From contig JADJUV010000094.1 of the NCBI GenBank assembly GCA_016716885.1, positions 1-36,378 on the forward strand: a DNA stretch of 36,378 nucleotides, written 5' to 3'. Positions 1 to 8,898 of this stretch are shown in pieces. The notes under the pieces were generated by a model. The model ran no database searches and was not told where the DNA came from. It was given only the letters and a program-made list of their open reading frames with translations. The translations under genes were made by a program, and so were the position numbers. The stretch comes from Candidatus Trichofilum aggregatum (GTDB lineage: Bacteria > Chloroflexota > Anaerolineae > Promineifilales > Promineifilaceae). The stretch's first letter is position 1; each line of letters begins with the position of its first letter.

Positions 1-1403
1 AATGGGAATAAAATTTGGGCTAACCCTGAACTCAAGTTCGTCCAGGTCAAACGCAGACTTTTTTCTTTTTTCTTGAGCAACGCCTGATAAACCGACTCAT
101 ACTCCGCTACCATCACATCTACCGTCTTAACCGGCCCGATTCCCTGTTGTAATTGTGACAACAGCGATGCCTCATTCGCCAGACGCTGTAACTGTTGGGC
201 CAACCCCTGCCAATCATAACGTTCAAACAACAAACCATTGACCTCAGATTGAATCAGCTCATTCATTCCGGGGATATTTGTGGTCACGACAGGTGTGTTT
301 GTTGCCAAAGCGGAAGGGATTACCAGGGGGAAATCATACCAGGTAGACGGGACAACCAGAACATCTATCTCTGATAAGACCTCGCCCATTTTGTGGTTAC
401 TAAATGTACCCGCAAACCGAATACGCTCATCCCCGGCGGCCATCTCCTTTAATGATCGGCCATAGTCAGGCCACTTTGATAAATCGCCATAGATGGTTAA
501 TTGGAGCGGCCGCGAACTTTGCACCTGCTGAAACGCCTTGATCAACAAATCCGGCCCTTTCATCGGCAATATCTGGCCGATAAACCCCAGGCGCAACGCC
601 TCTGATGGAACTTTATGCCCATATTGTGTTGCCCAACGGGTATCCAGGCCATAAGCTGAATAATGAATCGTCTCTCTGGGGATGCCATACTCCACAAAAA
701 GGGAGCGCAAAAACTGAGAAGCCGTCACAATATGATCCACCTTCTGCAAAGCCTGGGCTAAAAAGGCGAAACGCTCATCCCAATTACCATGCATCCCACG
801 CATCCCTCGCTGACGAGTCAGAAAAGGCAATTTCCCTACTCTCAACAAAATAGGGGCGATCAGGTTATCCGGCAAAATCCAACGGGGCCAACGATACACT
901 TTTGCCTCATGCAAATTACATTTGGCACATTTCCAGGCATCATCCGGCCCATGACAAAGGGAATCATCTCTTTGGAGCAAGGTGTTGCGAGCACACAAAA
1001 ACCAGAAATCGGTAGCCGTGAGAACACAAGGAATGTTGTGCCGATGCACGGCCGTGATAACACTGGCTGATAAGGTATAGCAGGATGTGATATGAACAAT
1101 ATCGGGGTTAAACTGGGTAAGATAAGCTGAGATATACGCTTCAACTTCGGGATTGTCATAAAGGTAACGAAACACATCGGGGCCTTTCTTCCAATTAAAA
1201 TGAAGCCGGTGAATCGGTACACCCTGGAAAACCTCGGTTGAACTCTCTATTTTGTGACTTGTGGCGGTATCCCAATCTTCGGCACAGACGACCTGTACTT
1301 CATGCCCTTGCGCCTGTAAACCCTGGGCGATAGCCAGGGTTAATACCTCTGTACCACCTAAATGTTTTCCCCCTAAAAAATGTGTCAATAGAAGAATACG
1401 CAT
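1..1403 (-). CDS. Glycosyltransferase family 4, C-terminus cut by window edge
   Basis: The minus strand is open without a stop from the ATG at 1403 to the window edge (467 codons), so the true C-terminus lies outside. The N-terminus MRILLLTHFLGGKHLGGTE is the nucleotide-sugar transferase start typical of GT-B enzymes (Glyco_transf_4 then Glycos_transf_1). A Cys cluster (FLCARN ... CHGP ... KCAKC, about residues 135-162) is shared with a known subgroup of GT4 enzymes. The acceptor half follows, with GFIGQILPMKGPDLLI and PVVTTNIPGMNEL. Around residues 350-362 the usual E-x7-E motif is degenerate (WYDFPLVIPSA: D, and S where the second Glu is expected). A GAGG-like ribosome site lies at 1412-1415. 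It sits 106 bp downstream of the aminotransferase gene on the same strand, so a role in cell-surface glycan assembly is inferred. Donor and acceptor sugars cannot be told from the sequence. Confidence 0.88.
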   Translation of the reverse strand, partial: MRILLLTHFLGGKHLGGTEVLTLAIAQGLQAQGHEVQVVCAEDWDTATSHKIESSTEVFQGVPIHRLHFNWKKGPDVFRYLYDNPEVEAYISAYLTQFNPDIVHITSCYTLSASVITAVHRHNIPCVLTATDFWFLCARNTLLQRDDSLCHGPDDAWKCAKCNLHEAKVYRWPRWILPDNLIAPILLRVGKLPFLTRQRGMRGMHGNWDERFAFLAQALQKVDHIVTASQFLRSLFVEYGIPRETIHYSAYGLDTRWATQYGHKVPSEALRLGFIGQILPMKGPDLLIKAFQQVQSSRPLQLTIYGDLSKWPDYGRSLKEMAAGDERIRFAGTFSNHKMGEVLSEIDVLVVPSTWYDFPLVIPSALATNTPVVTTNIPGMNELIQSEVNGLLFERYDWQGLAQQLQRLANEASLLSQLQQGIGPVKTVDVMVAEYESVYQALLKKKEKSLRLTWTNLSSGLAQILFP

Positions 1404-1509
1404 CGGGCTAACCTCTACTTGATTTTGGTCTATTCTGGGTCTATTACAGGCTTAAACGAGCCATTTCGGGCGATTCACCTGCGGGAAAACAGAAAATCCC
1501 AACAACAAG

Positions 1510-2724
1510 CTAACAATAAAATGCTTCTAGAACTTTATGAACACCTTCAATTACATCATTTACATCAGCATAACTCATGTGCGGTGATAGGGGCAATGAA
1601 AGAATCCGTTCGCCAATGGCATAGGCGTGGGCGAAATCCTGGGGTTGGAAACCGTACTTATGTTGGTACAAAGGGTGTGTATGTAAAGCCCGGTAATGAA
1701 GGGCCGCCCCGATATTTTCAGCCAGCAAGGCGTCTATGATCTCATTACGCCCGACAGTAAATTGTTCCAAATCCAGAATGAGTACATAAAGATGCAAGGC
1801 ATGACGATTGCCGGGCTGGGTGGGGCGAGGTTGTAATTTAACACCGCGCATGGACGCAAACGCCGTGTCAAACAAACGGGCGTACTCTTCACGGGTGGTC
1901 AAGAATTGTTCTAGCCGGGTCAACTGGTGAATGCCTAATGCAGCTTGCACATCAGTCATGTTATATTTGAAGCCCGCAACCGTGGCGTTGCTCATCATCA
2001 ACCGTTTCGTCCCAAACCGTTTCCAGGCATCCCGACTTAGGCCATGGATGCGATAAATGCGTAATAATTCATCCCACTCATCGTTATCCGTCGTGATCAT
2101 GCCCCCTTCAATGGTGGTCATGTTTTTGTTGGGGTAAAAGCTGAAATTGGTGAGATGCCCGATGCTCCCCACGTTTTGGCCTTGATAACGTGTGCCCACA
2201 GCATGAGCGGCATCTTCAATCACAATGAGTTGGTGCCGATGGGCTATTTCTAGGATAGCATCCATCTCGCAGGCCAGACCCCCAAAATGGACAGGGATAA
2301 TGGCTTTGGTTCGTTCGGTAATCGCCGCTTCAAGGTGATGGTGGTTGATATTGAGGGTAACGGGATCAATATCGACAAAAACGGGTGTAGCTCCTACATG
2401 TTCGATAACATTGGCGGTGGCGGCAAAGGTGAGTGGGGTGGTGATGACCTCGTCTCCGGGGCCAATGCCTGGTACGAGTAAGCTCAAGTGTAAACCAGCG
2501 GTACATGAGTTTACGGCTACCGCGTGTTTGGCCCCCACATAATCGGCAAACAGTACCTCAAATCGTTGGGTCTTGGGGCCAGTACCAATCCAACCAGAAC
2601 GTAAGGTGGCTACAACTTCATCTATTTCTTCTTCGCCAATGTGGGGAACACCAAAAGGGAGAAATGAATCTCGTACAGGGGTCCCACCATTAAGCGCAAG
2701 GTCTTGTAAGTGGCGTTTTGTCAT
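1510..2724 (-). CDS. DegT/DnrJ/EryC1/StrS-family PLP-dependent sugar aminotransferase
   Basis: This 404-residue protein belongs to the aspartate-aminotransferase fold family that aminates keto-sugar nucleotides for polysaccharides. Seen: LRSGWIGTGPKTQRFE (about 41-56), the substrate/PLP loop NSCTAGLHL (72-80), the PLP-pyridine acidic motif VIEDAAHA with D171, and the Schiff-base lysine K200 in FSFYPNKNMTTIEGG. Length matches the family (370-400). An AAAGGA site (plus-strand 2730-2735) lies 5 nt before the ATG and supports this start. It is transcribed toward the GT4 gene and divergently from the O-antigen-ligase-like gene, consistent with a surface-glycan locus. It could make a 4-amino or 3-amino sugar; the exact substrate is not predictable here. 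It contains no GCGGCCGC octamer, unlike most neighbours. Confidence 0.93.
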   Translation of the reverse strand: MTKRHLQDLALNGGTPVRDSFLPFGVPHIGEEEIDEVVATLRSGWIGTGPKTQRFEVLFADYVGAKHAVAVNSCTAGLHLSLLVPGIGPGDEVITTPLTFAATANVIEHVGATPVFVDIDPVTLNINHHHLEAAITERTKAIIPVHFGGLACEMDAILEIAHRHQLIVIEDAAHAVGTRYQGQNVGSIGHLTNFSFYPNKNMTTIEGGMITTDNDEWDELLRIYRIHGLSRDAWKRFGTKRLMMSNATVAGFKYNMTDVQAALGIHQLTRLEQFLTTREEYARLFDTAFASMRGVKLQPRPTQPGNRHALHLYVLILDLEQFTVGRNEIIDALLAENIGAALHYRALHTHPLYQHKYGFQPQDFAHAYAIGERILSLPLSPHMSYADVNDVIEGVHKVLEAFYC

Positions 2725-2990
2725 GTGGAATCCTTTTGTAATCGTTCAGCTCGACCGTGGAGCAGGAGCAATGTTAACCAAGAAAAAGCGAGAACAACCG
2801 CATTTTTTACTTTGCGTTTGTGTGAGCATTGTGACAGGGAACGACAAGTGGGCGGGCATTATTATTTTGGGCTGATTATCCTTATATTCTAGCTTAAGAT
2901 GCTGTTTATTAAGGGGGTTTGTAACTTTTGGGGAATATTGTAGCTCTGACCAGGCAGCATTTTATCTGATGGTTGGTGGGTATTTAGATC
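2725..2990. other. Divergent intergenic region between two glycan gene sets
   Basis: The 266 bp separate the minus-strand aminotransferase from the plus-strand ligase gene, so promoters for both directions should lie here. The segment is visibly AT-richer than its surroundings near 2860-2940, but I could not find a well-spaced -35/-10 pair in either direction. No terminator or strong inverted repeat is seen. Confidence 0.4.
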
Positions 2991-4436
2991 ATGGTTTCAC
3001 TGGAACAACGGCGGCAAAACTGGTTGAATATGGTGACAGGTTGGCGGCCCACCTTGTTGCGGTTGGCTATTGTGGTGGGGGTGCTGGCCGCGGCCGCGGG
3101 CATGGGCGCCCTTCTCGCCTGGAAACCGTACAGCGCAAACCTGCAACTATTCGCCCTCGCCGGATCAGTCGGCGCCGTAGTCATCATCATCGGCGTGAAC
3201 CGTTTCGGGCAACCTGAATATGGTCTTCTGGCTGTCCTGCTCCTGGGCGGTCTGTTCAACTTCTTTAGCCTACCCACCGGGACAGAAAGCAAACTGGTTC
3301 TAAGCCTCGTCATGGCCGCGGGCCTCTGTGGCCTCTGGTTTTTGGACATGCTGCTGGTCGAGAAACGCTTTCGCCTTAAACCCTCGCCCGTCAACAAACC
3401 CATCCTGACCTTCATTGCCGTGGGTATCATCTCTTTTTTCTGGAGTTTCCTGATGGAAGACCCACTGGTTTATCGCTACGGCTCCTTTACCATTGTGCAA
3501 ATTGCCACCTTATTCGTGAATAGCCTGCTGCCTTTCATGATCATCTATGTCATCAACAAAATTCAGGACATCAAATGGCTGAAGCAAATGACCTGGATTC
3601 TGTTAGGGATAGGCGTTTTTGCCTGGTTCTCCAGTGAGTTCAACCTGCCAACCATCCGTATGGTCGAAAATGGGATGCGCGGCGTCTTCATTACCTGGGT
3701 CGGCTCATTAGCCTATGGACAGGCTTTATTCAACGAAAAGCTAACCCCCGGAAAACGGGGGGCCTTGCTGCTCCTGCTAGGCATGTGGGTGTTCTGGGCA
3801 CTCATTCAACATCGCATCTGGTTATCCGGTTGGGTTCCCCTGGGTGTCGCCTGTCTCGTTCTCACGCTGGCCCGTTCGCGCCAGCTTTTCTTCGTGATGG
3901 GGTTTATCGGTTTGCTTTATGTGGGCATCAACTACCAATATTTTTATGAAGAAGTGGTCGTCGCTAATCTGGATGAAGGGGGTGGCGAACGGCTGGAAAT
4001 TTGGCGGCTCAACCTACAACATGTCGTTGATCACCCCCTGTTTGGCATGGGGCCAGCCGGTTACGCGCTGTACAACATGACCTATCACCCTCAGGATGCC
4101 CGCTCTACCCACAACAATTACTTTGATATCCTGGCCCAAAGCGGCGTGATCGGTTTGGCCTGCTTCATCTGGATGATCGCCACCTTTTTTCGTCTGGGCA
4201 ACCATCTCCGTCGCCAATTGACCGGACAGCGTAATTTTGAAGAAGCCTTTGCTAATGCGGTCCTGGCCGGATTAGTGGGGGCACTCGTGGCCATGACCTT
4301 AGGCGATTGGGTGTTGCCTTTTGCCTACAACCAGACCATCTCCGGTTTTGATAATGCCGTCTTCACCTGGGTGTTTATTGGCGGCCTGATGGCGTTGTAT
4401 CACATAGTTGAATCACAAACAGAATCTTTTTCCTAA
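2991..4436 (+). CDS. O-antigen ligase/polymerase-like membrane protein (Wzy/WaaL superfamily)
   Basis: This 481-residue protein has about ten hydrophobic segments spread over its length (for example 24-42, 50-67, 101-118, 137-153, 169-185, 260-275, 283-310). The periplasmic-loop signature of the Wzy_C/O-antigen-ligase family is present near residues 330-385: ERLEIWRLNLQHVVDHP, then FGMGPAGYALYNM, then STHNNYFDILAQSGVIG. In this family the Arg and His residues of such loops are needed for glycan transfer from the lipid carrier. The ATG at 2991 is the first good start, although its ribosome site is weak. The GT2 gene follows 15 nt after its stop, suggesting co-transcription. It may act as polymerase or as ligase; sequence alone does not separate these. 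Confidence 0.85.
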   Translation: MVSLEQRRQNWLNMVTGWRPTLLRLAIVVGVLAAAAGMGALLAWKPYSANLQLFALAGSVGAVVIIIGVNRFGQPEYGLLAVLLLGGLFNFFSLPTGTESKLVLSLVMAAGLCGLWFLDMLLVEKRFRLKPSPVNKPILTFIAVGIISFFWSFLMEDPLVYRYGSFTIVQIATLFVNSLLPFMIIYVINKIQDIKWLKQMTWILLGIGVFAWFSSEFNLPTIRMVENGMRGVFITWVGSLAYGQALFNEKLTPGKRGALLLLLGMWVFWALIQHRIWLSGWVPLGVACLVLTLARSRQLFFVMGFIGLLYVGINYQYFYEEVVVANLDEGGGERLEIWRLNLQHVVDHPLFGMGPAGYALYNMTYHPQDARSTHNNYFDILAQSGVIGLACFIWMIATFFRLGNHLRRQLTGQRNFEEAFANAVLAGLVGALVAMTLGDWVLPFAYNQTISGFDNAVFTWVFIGGLMALYHIVESQTESFS

Positions 4437-4451
4437 ACGCTAGAGACTGCT

Positions 4452-5357
4452 ATGACCGACGTTTCCGTTATCATCGTCAACTGGAATACCCGCCAATTGC
4501 TGGCGGATTGCCTGGACTCGCTCATCAAAACGGCGGGCCATTTACGGCTGGAATATATCGTGGTGGACAACGGCTCCACGGATGGCAGTCAGGCCATGCT
4601 CCGAGAGCAGTATCCGCAAGTGCGGTTGCTGGCTAACCAGGAGAATGTGGGCTTTGGTCGGGCCAATAATCAGGGGATGGATGTGGCACAGGGGCGGTAC
4701 GCGCTCCTGTTCAACAGTGATGCCCTGGCAACACCCGGTTTTCTGCAACGTTTGGTCGCCCTGGCCGATGCCAACCCGAAGGTGGGTATGGTGGGGGCGC
4801 ACCTACTCAACCAGGATGGCTCTTTTCAGGCTTCCCACACCCGCTTCCCCACTTTGTGGCGCGAATTTCTTATTCTCTCCGGGTTGGGGCGCAAGTTGCA
4901 CGGCTACTATTTCCCCAGCCACGGCCCAGATGAAGCTAAAGGCCAACAGAAAGTGGATTATGTGGAAGGGGCCTGCATGTTGGTGCGGCTGGAAGCGTAC
5001 CGGCAGGCAGGTGGCTTTGATCCGGCCTTTTTTATGTATGCGGAAGAGGTAGATTGGTGCTACTCGTTCCAGAAGGCGGGCTGGGACATCTGGTATGACC
5101 CCGGCGCGAAGGTGATTCACCTGGGTGGGGGGAGCAGTGGCAGCCGCCGCACCAGCCGGGAAGCGGATTTGTACCAGGGGCGGGTGCGTTTTTTCAGGAA
5201 ACATTATGGGCACGCGGCCGCGAACCTGCTCAAGCTGCAAATTTATGCCTTCACCCTGGTCAAAATCATCACCCACCGGGTGTTGAAACTGGTAACAAGG
5301 GGGCGTCGCGGCCGCGAAGTCGTCTCTCTCAGCCATCATCCGCACCAAACTCCGTGA
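4452..5357 (+). CDS. Glycosyltransferase family 2 (rhamnosyltransferase-like)
   Basis: This 301-residue GT-A enzyme starts with the hallmark VSVIIVNWNTRQLLADCLDSL region; only a few residues precede the first beta strand. The nucleotide-binding acidic residues VVDNGSTDGS (about 36-45), NVGFGRANNQG (65-75) and the metal-binding-type motif FNSDA (about 87-91) are visible. It continues with the acceptor-site region VEGACMLVRLEAYRQAGGFDPAFFMYAEEVDWCYS, which is characteristic of the WcaA/rhamnosyltransferase subgroup. No membrane segment is seen, so it is probably a cytoplasmic or peripheral enzyme adding a sugar to a lipid-linked glycan. It is 15 nt downstream of the ligase-like gene. The octamer GCGGCCGC occurs twice near the C-terminus (5214, 5308). 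Confidence 0.93.
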   Translation: MTDVSVIIVNWNTRQLLADCLDSLIKTAGHLRLEYIVVDNGSTDGSQAMLREQYPQVRLLANQENVGFGRANNQGMDVAQGRYALLFNSDALATPGFLQRLVALADANPKVGMVGAHLLNQDGSFQASHTRFPTLWREFLILSGLGRKLHGYYFPSHGPDEAKGQQKVDYVEGACMLVRLEAYRQAGGFDPAFFMYAEEVDWCYSFQKAGWDIWYDPGAKVIHLGGGSSGSRRTSREADLYQGRVRFFRKHYGHAAANLLKLQIYAFTLVKIITHRVLKLVTRGRRGREVVSLSHHPHQTP

Positions 5358-5371
5358 AGTCTAAGCAAGGA

Positions 5372-5438
5372 ACTTAGGAGCTGAAAGGAATTCCGGGGAA
5401 CTCAGATTCACCCGGCAAGGTTCCCCGAGTTCCTAAGT
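5372..5438. repeat. Nested inverted repeat between GT2 and GT4 genes
   Basis: The outer arms acttaggagct (5372-5382) and agttcctaagt (5428-5438) pair with one mismatch. The inner arms cggggaac (5394-5401) and gttccccg (5420-5427) pair perfectly. There is no T-run, so it looks more like a small repeat hairpin or a weak processing site than a classic terminator. Confidence 0.5.
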
Positions 5439-5464
5439 GCCTGAATGATGTAACTATTCCATCC

Positions 5465-6672
5465 ATGAAAATCCTTCTCCTCACCCAAGTCCTGCCCTAC
5501 CCACCCGACAGCGGCCCCAAAGTCAAAACCTGGAACGTCCTCAAATATCTGGCCCAACACCACGAAGTCACCCTCGTCTCTTTTGTGCGCGGCGACCAGT
5601 CGGCCGAAATTGCCCATTTGAAGACAGTCTGCCATGCCGTGCACACCGTGCCGATTGAGCGCAAGGCGGTGGACGATGTGCGTTACCTGCTGAAAAGCGT
5701 GTTGACCAACCAGCCGTTCCTCATGGTGCGTGACGACCGGGCCAACATGCGCCAACTGCTGGAGCAACTGAGTGCCCAGACGAAATTCGACATCGCCCAC
5801 GCCGATCAACTCAACATGGCGCAGTATGCCGAACGCATCCCCGGCGCGGCCAAAATTCTGGACGCCCACAACGCCCTCTGGCTCCTCTACCAACGGCTGG
5901 CCGATACGCTGGGTTTGGGGCCACAAAAGCTGATTTACAGCCGGGATTGGCGGCTGCTCAAGAAGTACGAGGGGCGGATTTGCCGGGAGTTTGACGGGAT
6001 TCTGGCGGTGAGCCAGGAAGATAAGGTGGCGCTGGAAGCGGCGATGGGGCAGAAGTCGGAGATGACGGTGATTCCGATTGCCGTGGATTTGGATGAATTG
6101 CCCCTGATTGAGCGACAACCAGTGGCGGATCACATTTTGCACATTGGCACGATGTATTGGCCGCCGAATATTGATGCGGTGAACTGGTTTATTGATGAGG
6201 TGTTGCCGCTGATTCATGAAAGCGGCCGCAAACCACCTTTGATGTGGTGGGCTTACGGCCACCGCAGGAACTGGTGGAACGGGGTCAGCGGGATCCGCGT
6301 ATCAACGTGACCGGCTACGTGGACGACACCCAACCGTATTACCAGATGGCCGGAGCGTTTATCGTGCCGGTGCGGGCGGGCGGGGGAATGCGCGTCAAAA
6401 TCCTCAACGCCCTGGCCCAGGGGATGCCCCTTGTCACCACCACGCTAGGTTGTGAAGGCATTGGCGTCACCCACGGTAAAGATGTGCTCATTGCCGATAC
6501 ACCGCAGGAGTTTGCTCAGGCGGTGTTGCGGTTGCTCGATGACCGGGAACTGGCGGCAGAGTTGGGGAGGTGCGGCCGCGAACTCATCCGCCACACCTAC
6601 GACTACCGCGCCGCCTGCCGCCCCATTGATGAGTTGTACGATAGGGCAAGAAGCAGACAAAACGGAGATTAA
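5465..6672 (+). CDS. Glycosyltransferase family 4, split by a -1 frameshift near 6238
   Basis: Two reading frames together make one normal GT-B enzyme of about 402 residues. Frame A (5465-6310) carries MKILLLTQVLPYPPDSGPKVKTW, the start typical of the GT4 subgroup sometimes found with exosortase/PEP-CTERM loci. It runs to about ESGRKPP, then degrades to an unlikely WW-rich tail with a stop at 6310. Frame B is sensible from about 6238 (FDVVGLRPPQELVERG, then INVTGYVDD, then VPVRAGGGMRVKILNALAQGMPLVTT) and ends at 6672. Inserting one base in the stretch 6233-6240 restores one continuous family-like protein. No canonical -1 slippery heptamer is evident, so this is either a true mutation or a consensus error. 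The gene is the last of the glycan cluster and is followed by a terminator. Confidence 0.82.
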
Positions 6673-6729
6673 AACACGGATAGGAAGGAACACAGATAAA
6701 TACATCCGTGTTCCTTCCTATCCGTGTTT
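6672..6729. repeat. Perfect 22-bp-arm inverted repeat after the GT4 gene
   Basis: The left arm at 6672-6693 and the right arm at 6708-6729 are exact reverse complements (22 bp) around a 14-nt loop (6694-6707). The arms are built from sub-words such as cacgga, aggaagg and aacac. The left arm begins on the last base of the upstream stop codon. It would form a very stable RNA hairpin just upstream of the intrinsic terminator and belongs to the family of intergenic hairpins seen through the window. Confidence 0.85.
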
Positions 6730-6764
6730 ATGCCCCATTTATTAAAACAGAAGTTCATTCGGAT

Positions 6765-6796
6765 AAAAGGGTGACACGCGATTGTCACCCTTTTTT
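6765..6796 (+). terminator. Rho-independent terminator of the glycan operon
   Basis: The arms aaaagggtgaca (6765-6776) and tgtcaccctttt (6783-6794) pair perfectly around a 6-nt loop, and a run of six T (6791-6796) follows the GC part of the stem. The position 93 nt after the GT4 stop and before the methylase gene marks an operon boundary. The A/T symmetry of the stem base could let it work in both directions. Confidence 0.85.
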
Positions 6797-6846
6797 GTTG
6801 GCGGTTGGTGGGTGGGTGGTTATTATTACCGTCCCGATCAACCTTT

Positions 6847-6867
6847 ACGCAACACGAACCACGCAAC
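6847..6867. repeat. Heptamer iterons upstream of the methylase
   Basis: Three tandem 7-mers, ACGCAAC, ACGAACC and ACGCAAC, end 3 nt before the methylase ATG. No separate Shine-Dalgarno is visible, so translation would start directly downstream of the repeat. Confidence 0.6.
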
Positions 6868-6870
6868 ACA

Positions 6871-8838
6871 ATGACTCCCACCCGCCTACCCATTGACCAC
6901 ACCTTCGACACGGATTTTGCCGATGAACTGGCGCGGCTGGAGTCGTATAACAAGAATTTATACCGCCCCAACACCTATTTGCACAAATGGTGGGCACGCC
7001 GCTGTGGGACGACGTTTCGGGCTATTTTGAAACAACTGGTAGATGAGGACCGCGGCCGCGACTACTATGCCCCCGGTGGTTTAGAAGGCACCATTATCCT
7101 CGACCCCATGATGGGTGGGGGCACAACCCTGCACGAGGCCATCCGCCTGGGGGCCAACGTCATCGGGGCCGACATTGACCCCATCCCCATTTTGCAAGCC
7201 CGCGCCACCCTCTCCGACATGCCGCTGGCCCAGTTGGAAACGGCCTTTGCCCGGTTCCATGAGGCGTTGCACACCGCCCTGGCTCCGTTTTACCGCACCG
7301 CCTGCCCCACCTGCCACAGCACCGTAGATTGGCAATTTATGCTGTACGGCCTGCAAAAACAGTGCGCCTGCCAGAACGCCTTGTTTGTGGATTCGCTGAC
7401 CCTGCGCCACAACAACGACGGCACGCACACCCATCTCTGCCCGGAAACCCAAGACATTTTGCAGGATGGTGTTGTCGTCAGTGAAGCCATTTCGGTGGGG
7501 GTGTGGCCGTTGCGAGAAAAGGGGGATAAGCAGTGTGAGCGGTGTGGTCAACGGTTTGAGGAAGAGCTGGATGTGCCTTTTTACCAGCGGTACATGCCTT
7601 ATGCGGTGGTGGGGGAGTGCGCCTCACATGGCCTCTTTTTTGCCGCCCCGGATGAGGTGATCTGGCAAGTGTTGGCCCAGGCGGAAGCGTGCCGGGAGTT
7701 GTTGGGGTTTGACGCGGCCGCGTTCGCCATTGATCCCCACGCCCCCCAATCCAAACGGCTGGCCCGCAAAAACATCCACAGCTACCTCGACCTGTTCTCC
7801 AGCCGCCAGTTGCTCTTTTTACACCACGCGATTGAGCTGTTGCCCCATTTTGACCCCCTGGAACGGCTCAACCTGGCCTTGATCGTCTCGACCTCGCTGG
7901 AGTTCAACTCGATGCTGTGTGGTTACAAAGGCATGAACCGGCGACGAGCCGGAGCCATCCGGCACACCTTCACCCAGCATTCGTACGCCTTTCCCTACAC
8001 GGTGCTGGAAAACAACCCGCTCCACCCGGACAAACGCTCCGGTACGCTGACGAATTTGTTTCATTGGCGGGTGGTTCGCGGCCGCGAATGGGCCAACGCC
8101 CCGGTTGAACGCCGCCACATCGGCCAGGCCAAACCAGAGCAAATCGTCATCGCCGGGGAGCGGGATGGCGGCCATGAACTGCCCCACCCGGCCTTACTGC
8201 AACAGGGGCATCACCGCTTTTACTTACACCAGGGTAGCTCTATCGCCCTGCCCCTGCCCGATGAAAGTGTGGATTTTATCGTCACCGATCCGCCCTACTA
8301 CGACAGTGTGCAATACAGCGACCTGGCGACTTTTTTCCGGGTCTGGTTGCGCCAGTTGCTTCCCAACGAGGCCATCTGGGACTATGCCCTGGACGGCGCA
8401 GCGGTGGACCCAATGGTGAACGGTAACGGGCAATACACAGCGGTGTTGAGCCGGATTTTTGCGGAATGCCGACGGGTGTTGAAGAAGGAGCGCGGCCGCG
8501 TCATCTTCACCTTCCACCATTGGAACCCCAAAGGGTGGGCCGCCCTCACCATCGCCCTCAAACGGGCCGGGTTTGTCCTGGTCAACCGCTACGTCGTCCA
8601 CGCCGAAAATTACAACTCCGTCCACATCGTCAACCAGAACGCCCTGGTACATGATGTCATCCTTGTGCTTGCGCCTGCCACCTCGGTTCCCCCACCTGAT
8701 TGGGAACAACCTCAGAACATCCGTGCGGACAACAGCCAGCATTTCTGCTATGATTGCGGCACACTGCTCGGCCATTTACTCCAGACCGAGATGAGTGAGA
8801 ACGAGTTGCAGAAGTTGTGGCAACATCTTCTGAATTGA
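6871..8838 (+). CDS. Zn-ribbon-containing DNA methylase (COG1743/DUF1156-like)
   Basis: The product is a 655-residue predicted amino-methyltransferase acting on DNA. The LHKWWARR motif near residue 35 matches the LHxWWARR signature of COG1743 (DUF1156-type) methylases. SAM motif I is DPMMGGGTTLHEA (from D78), with GADIDPI after it, and the catalytic motif IV is TDPPYYDSVQY (D473-Y476). Several Cys pairs suggest zinc knuckles: CPTC and CAC (about 150-170), CERCGQ (about 226), and CYDCG near the C-terminus. I chose the ATG at 6871 because upstream codons of the same frame overlap the terminator tail and the iterons 6847-6867. DPPY fits N6-adenine or N4-cytosine methylation. Relatives elsewhere sit in restriction or defence loci, but no cognate endonuclease or DUF499 gene is next to it here. 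Target site is unknown. Confidence 0.85.
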   Translation: MTPTRLPIDHTFDTDFADELARLESYNKNLYRPNTYLHKWWARRCGTTFRAILKQLVDEDRGRDYYAPGGLEGTIILDPMMGGGTTLHEAIRLGANVIGADIDPIPILQARATLSDMPLAQLETAFARFHEALHTALAPFYRTACPTCHSTVDWQFMLYGLQKQCACQNALFVDSLTLRHNNDGTHTHLCPETQDILQDGVVVSEAISVGVWPLREKGDKQCERCGQRFEEELDVPFYQRYMPYAVVGECASHGLFFAAPDEVIWQVLAQAEACRELLGFDAAAFAIDPHAPQSKRLARKNIHSYLDLFSSRQLLFLHHAIELLPHFDPLERLNLALIVSTSLEFNSMLCGYKGMNRRRAGAIRHTFTQHSYAFPYTVLENNPLHPDKRSGTLTNLFHWRVVRGREWANAPVERRHIGQAKPEQIVIAGERDGGHELPHPALLQQGHHRFYLHQGSSIALPLPDESVDFIVTDPPYYDSVQYSDLATFFRVWLRQLLPNEAIWDYALDGAAVDPMVNGNGQYTAVLSRIFAECRRVLKKERGRVIFTFHHWNPKGWAALTIALKRAGFVLVNRYVVHAENYNSVHIVNQNALVHDVILVLAPATSVPPPDWEQPQNIRADNSQHFCYDCGTLLGHLLQTEMSENELQKLWQHLLN

Positions 8839-8898
8839 CGATTTTCGATTTACGCTTGACGCTGGAATCGTAAATCGTAAATCTAAAATCGTAAATCT
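8839..8898. repeat. Heptamer iterons (AATCGTA type) in methylase-nurA spacer
   Basis: Five 7-mers with period exactly 7 (AATCGTA, AATCGTA, AATCTAA, AATCGTA, AATCTAT) run from 8866 into the start codon at 8899. The upstream cgatttacg (8846-8854) is complementary to cgtaaatcg within the array, so the spacer can fold into a hairpin. Confidence 0.75.

Noticed and set aside
6233..6243. Programmed -1 frameshift in the GT4 gene
   Set aside because: No X-XXY-YYZ heptamer or downstream pseudoknot is apparent, and such recoding is unknown in this family.
5408..6262. 284-codon minus-strand open frame opposite the GT4 gene
   Set aside because: The translation is His/Gln/Pro-rich with no family features; the plus strand encodes a clear glycosyltransferase.
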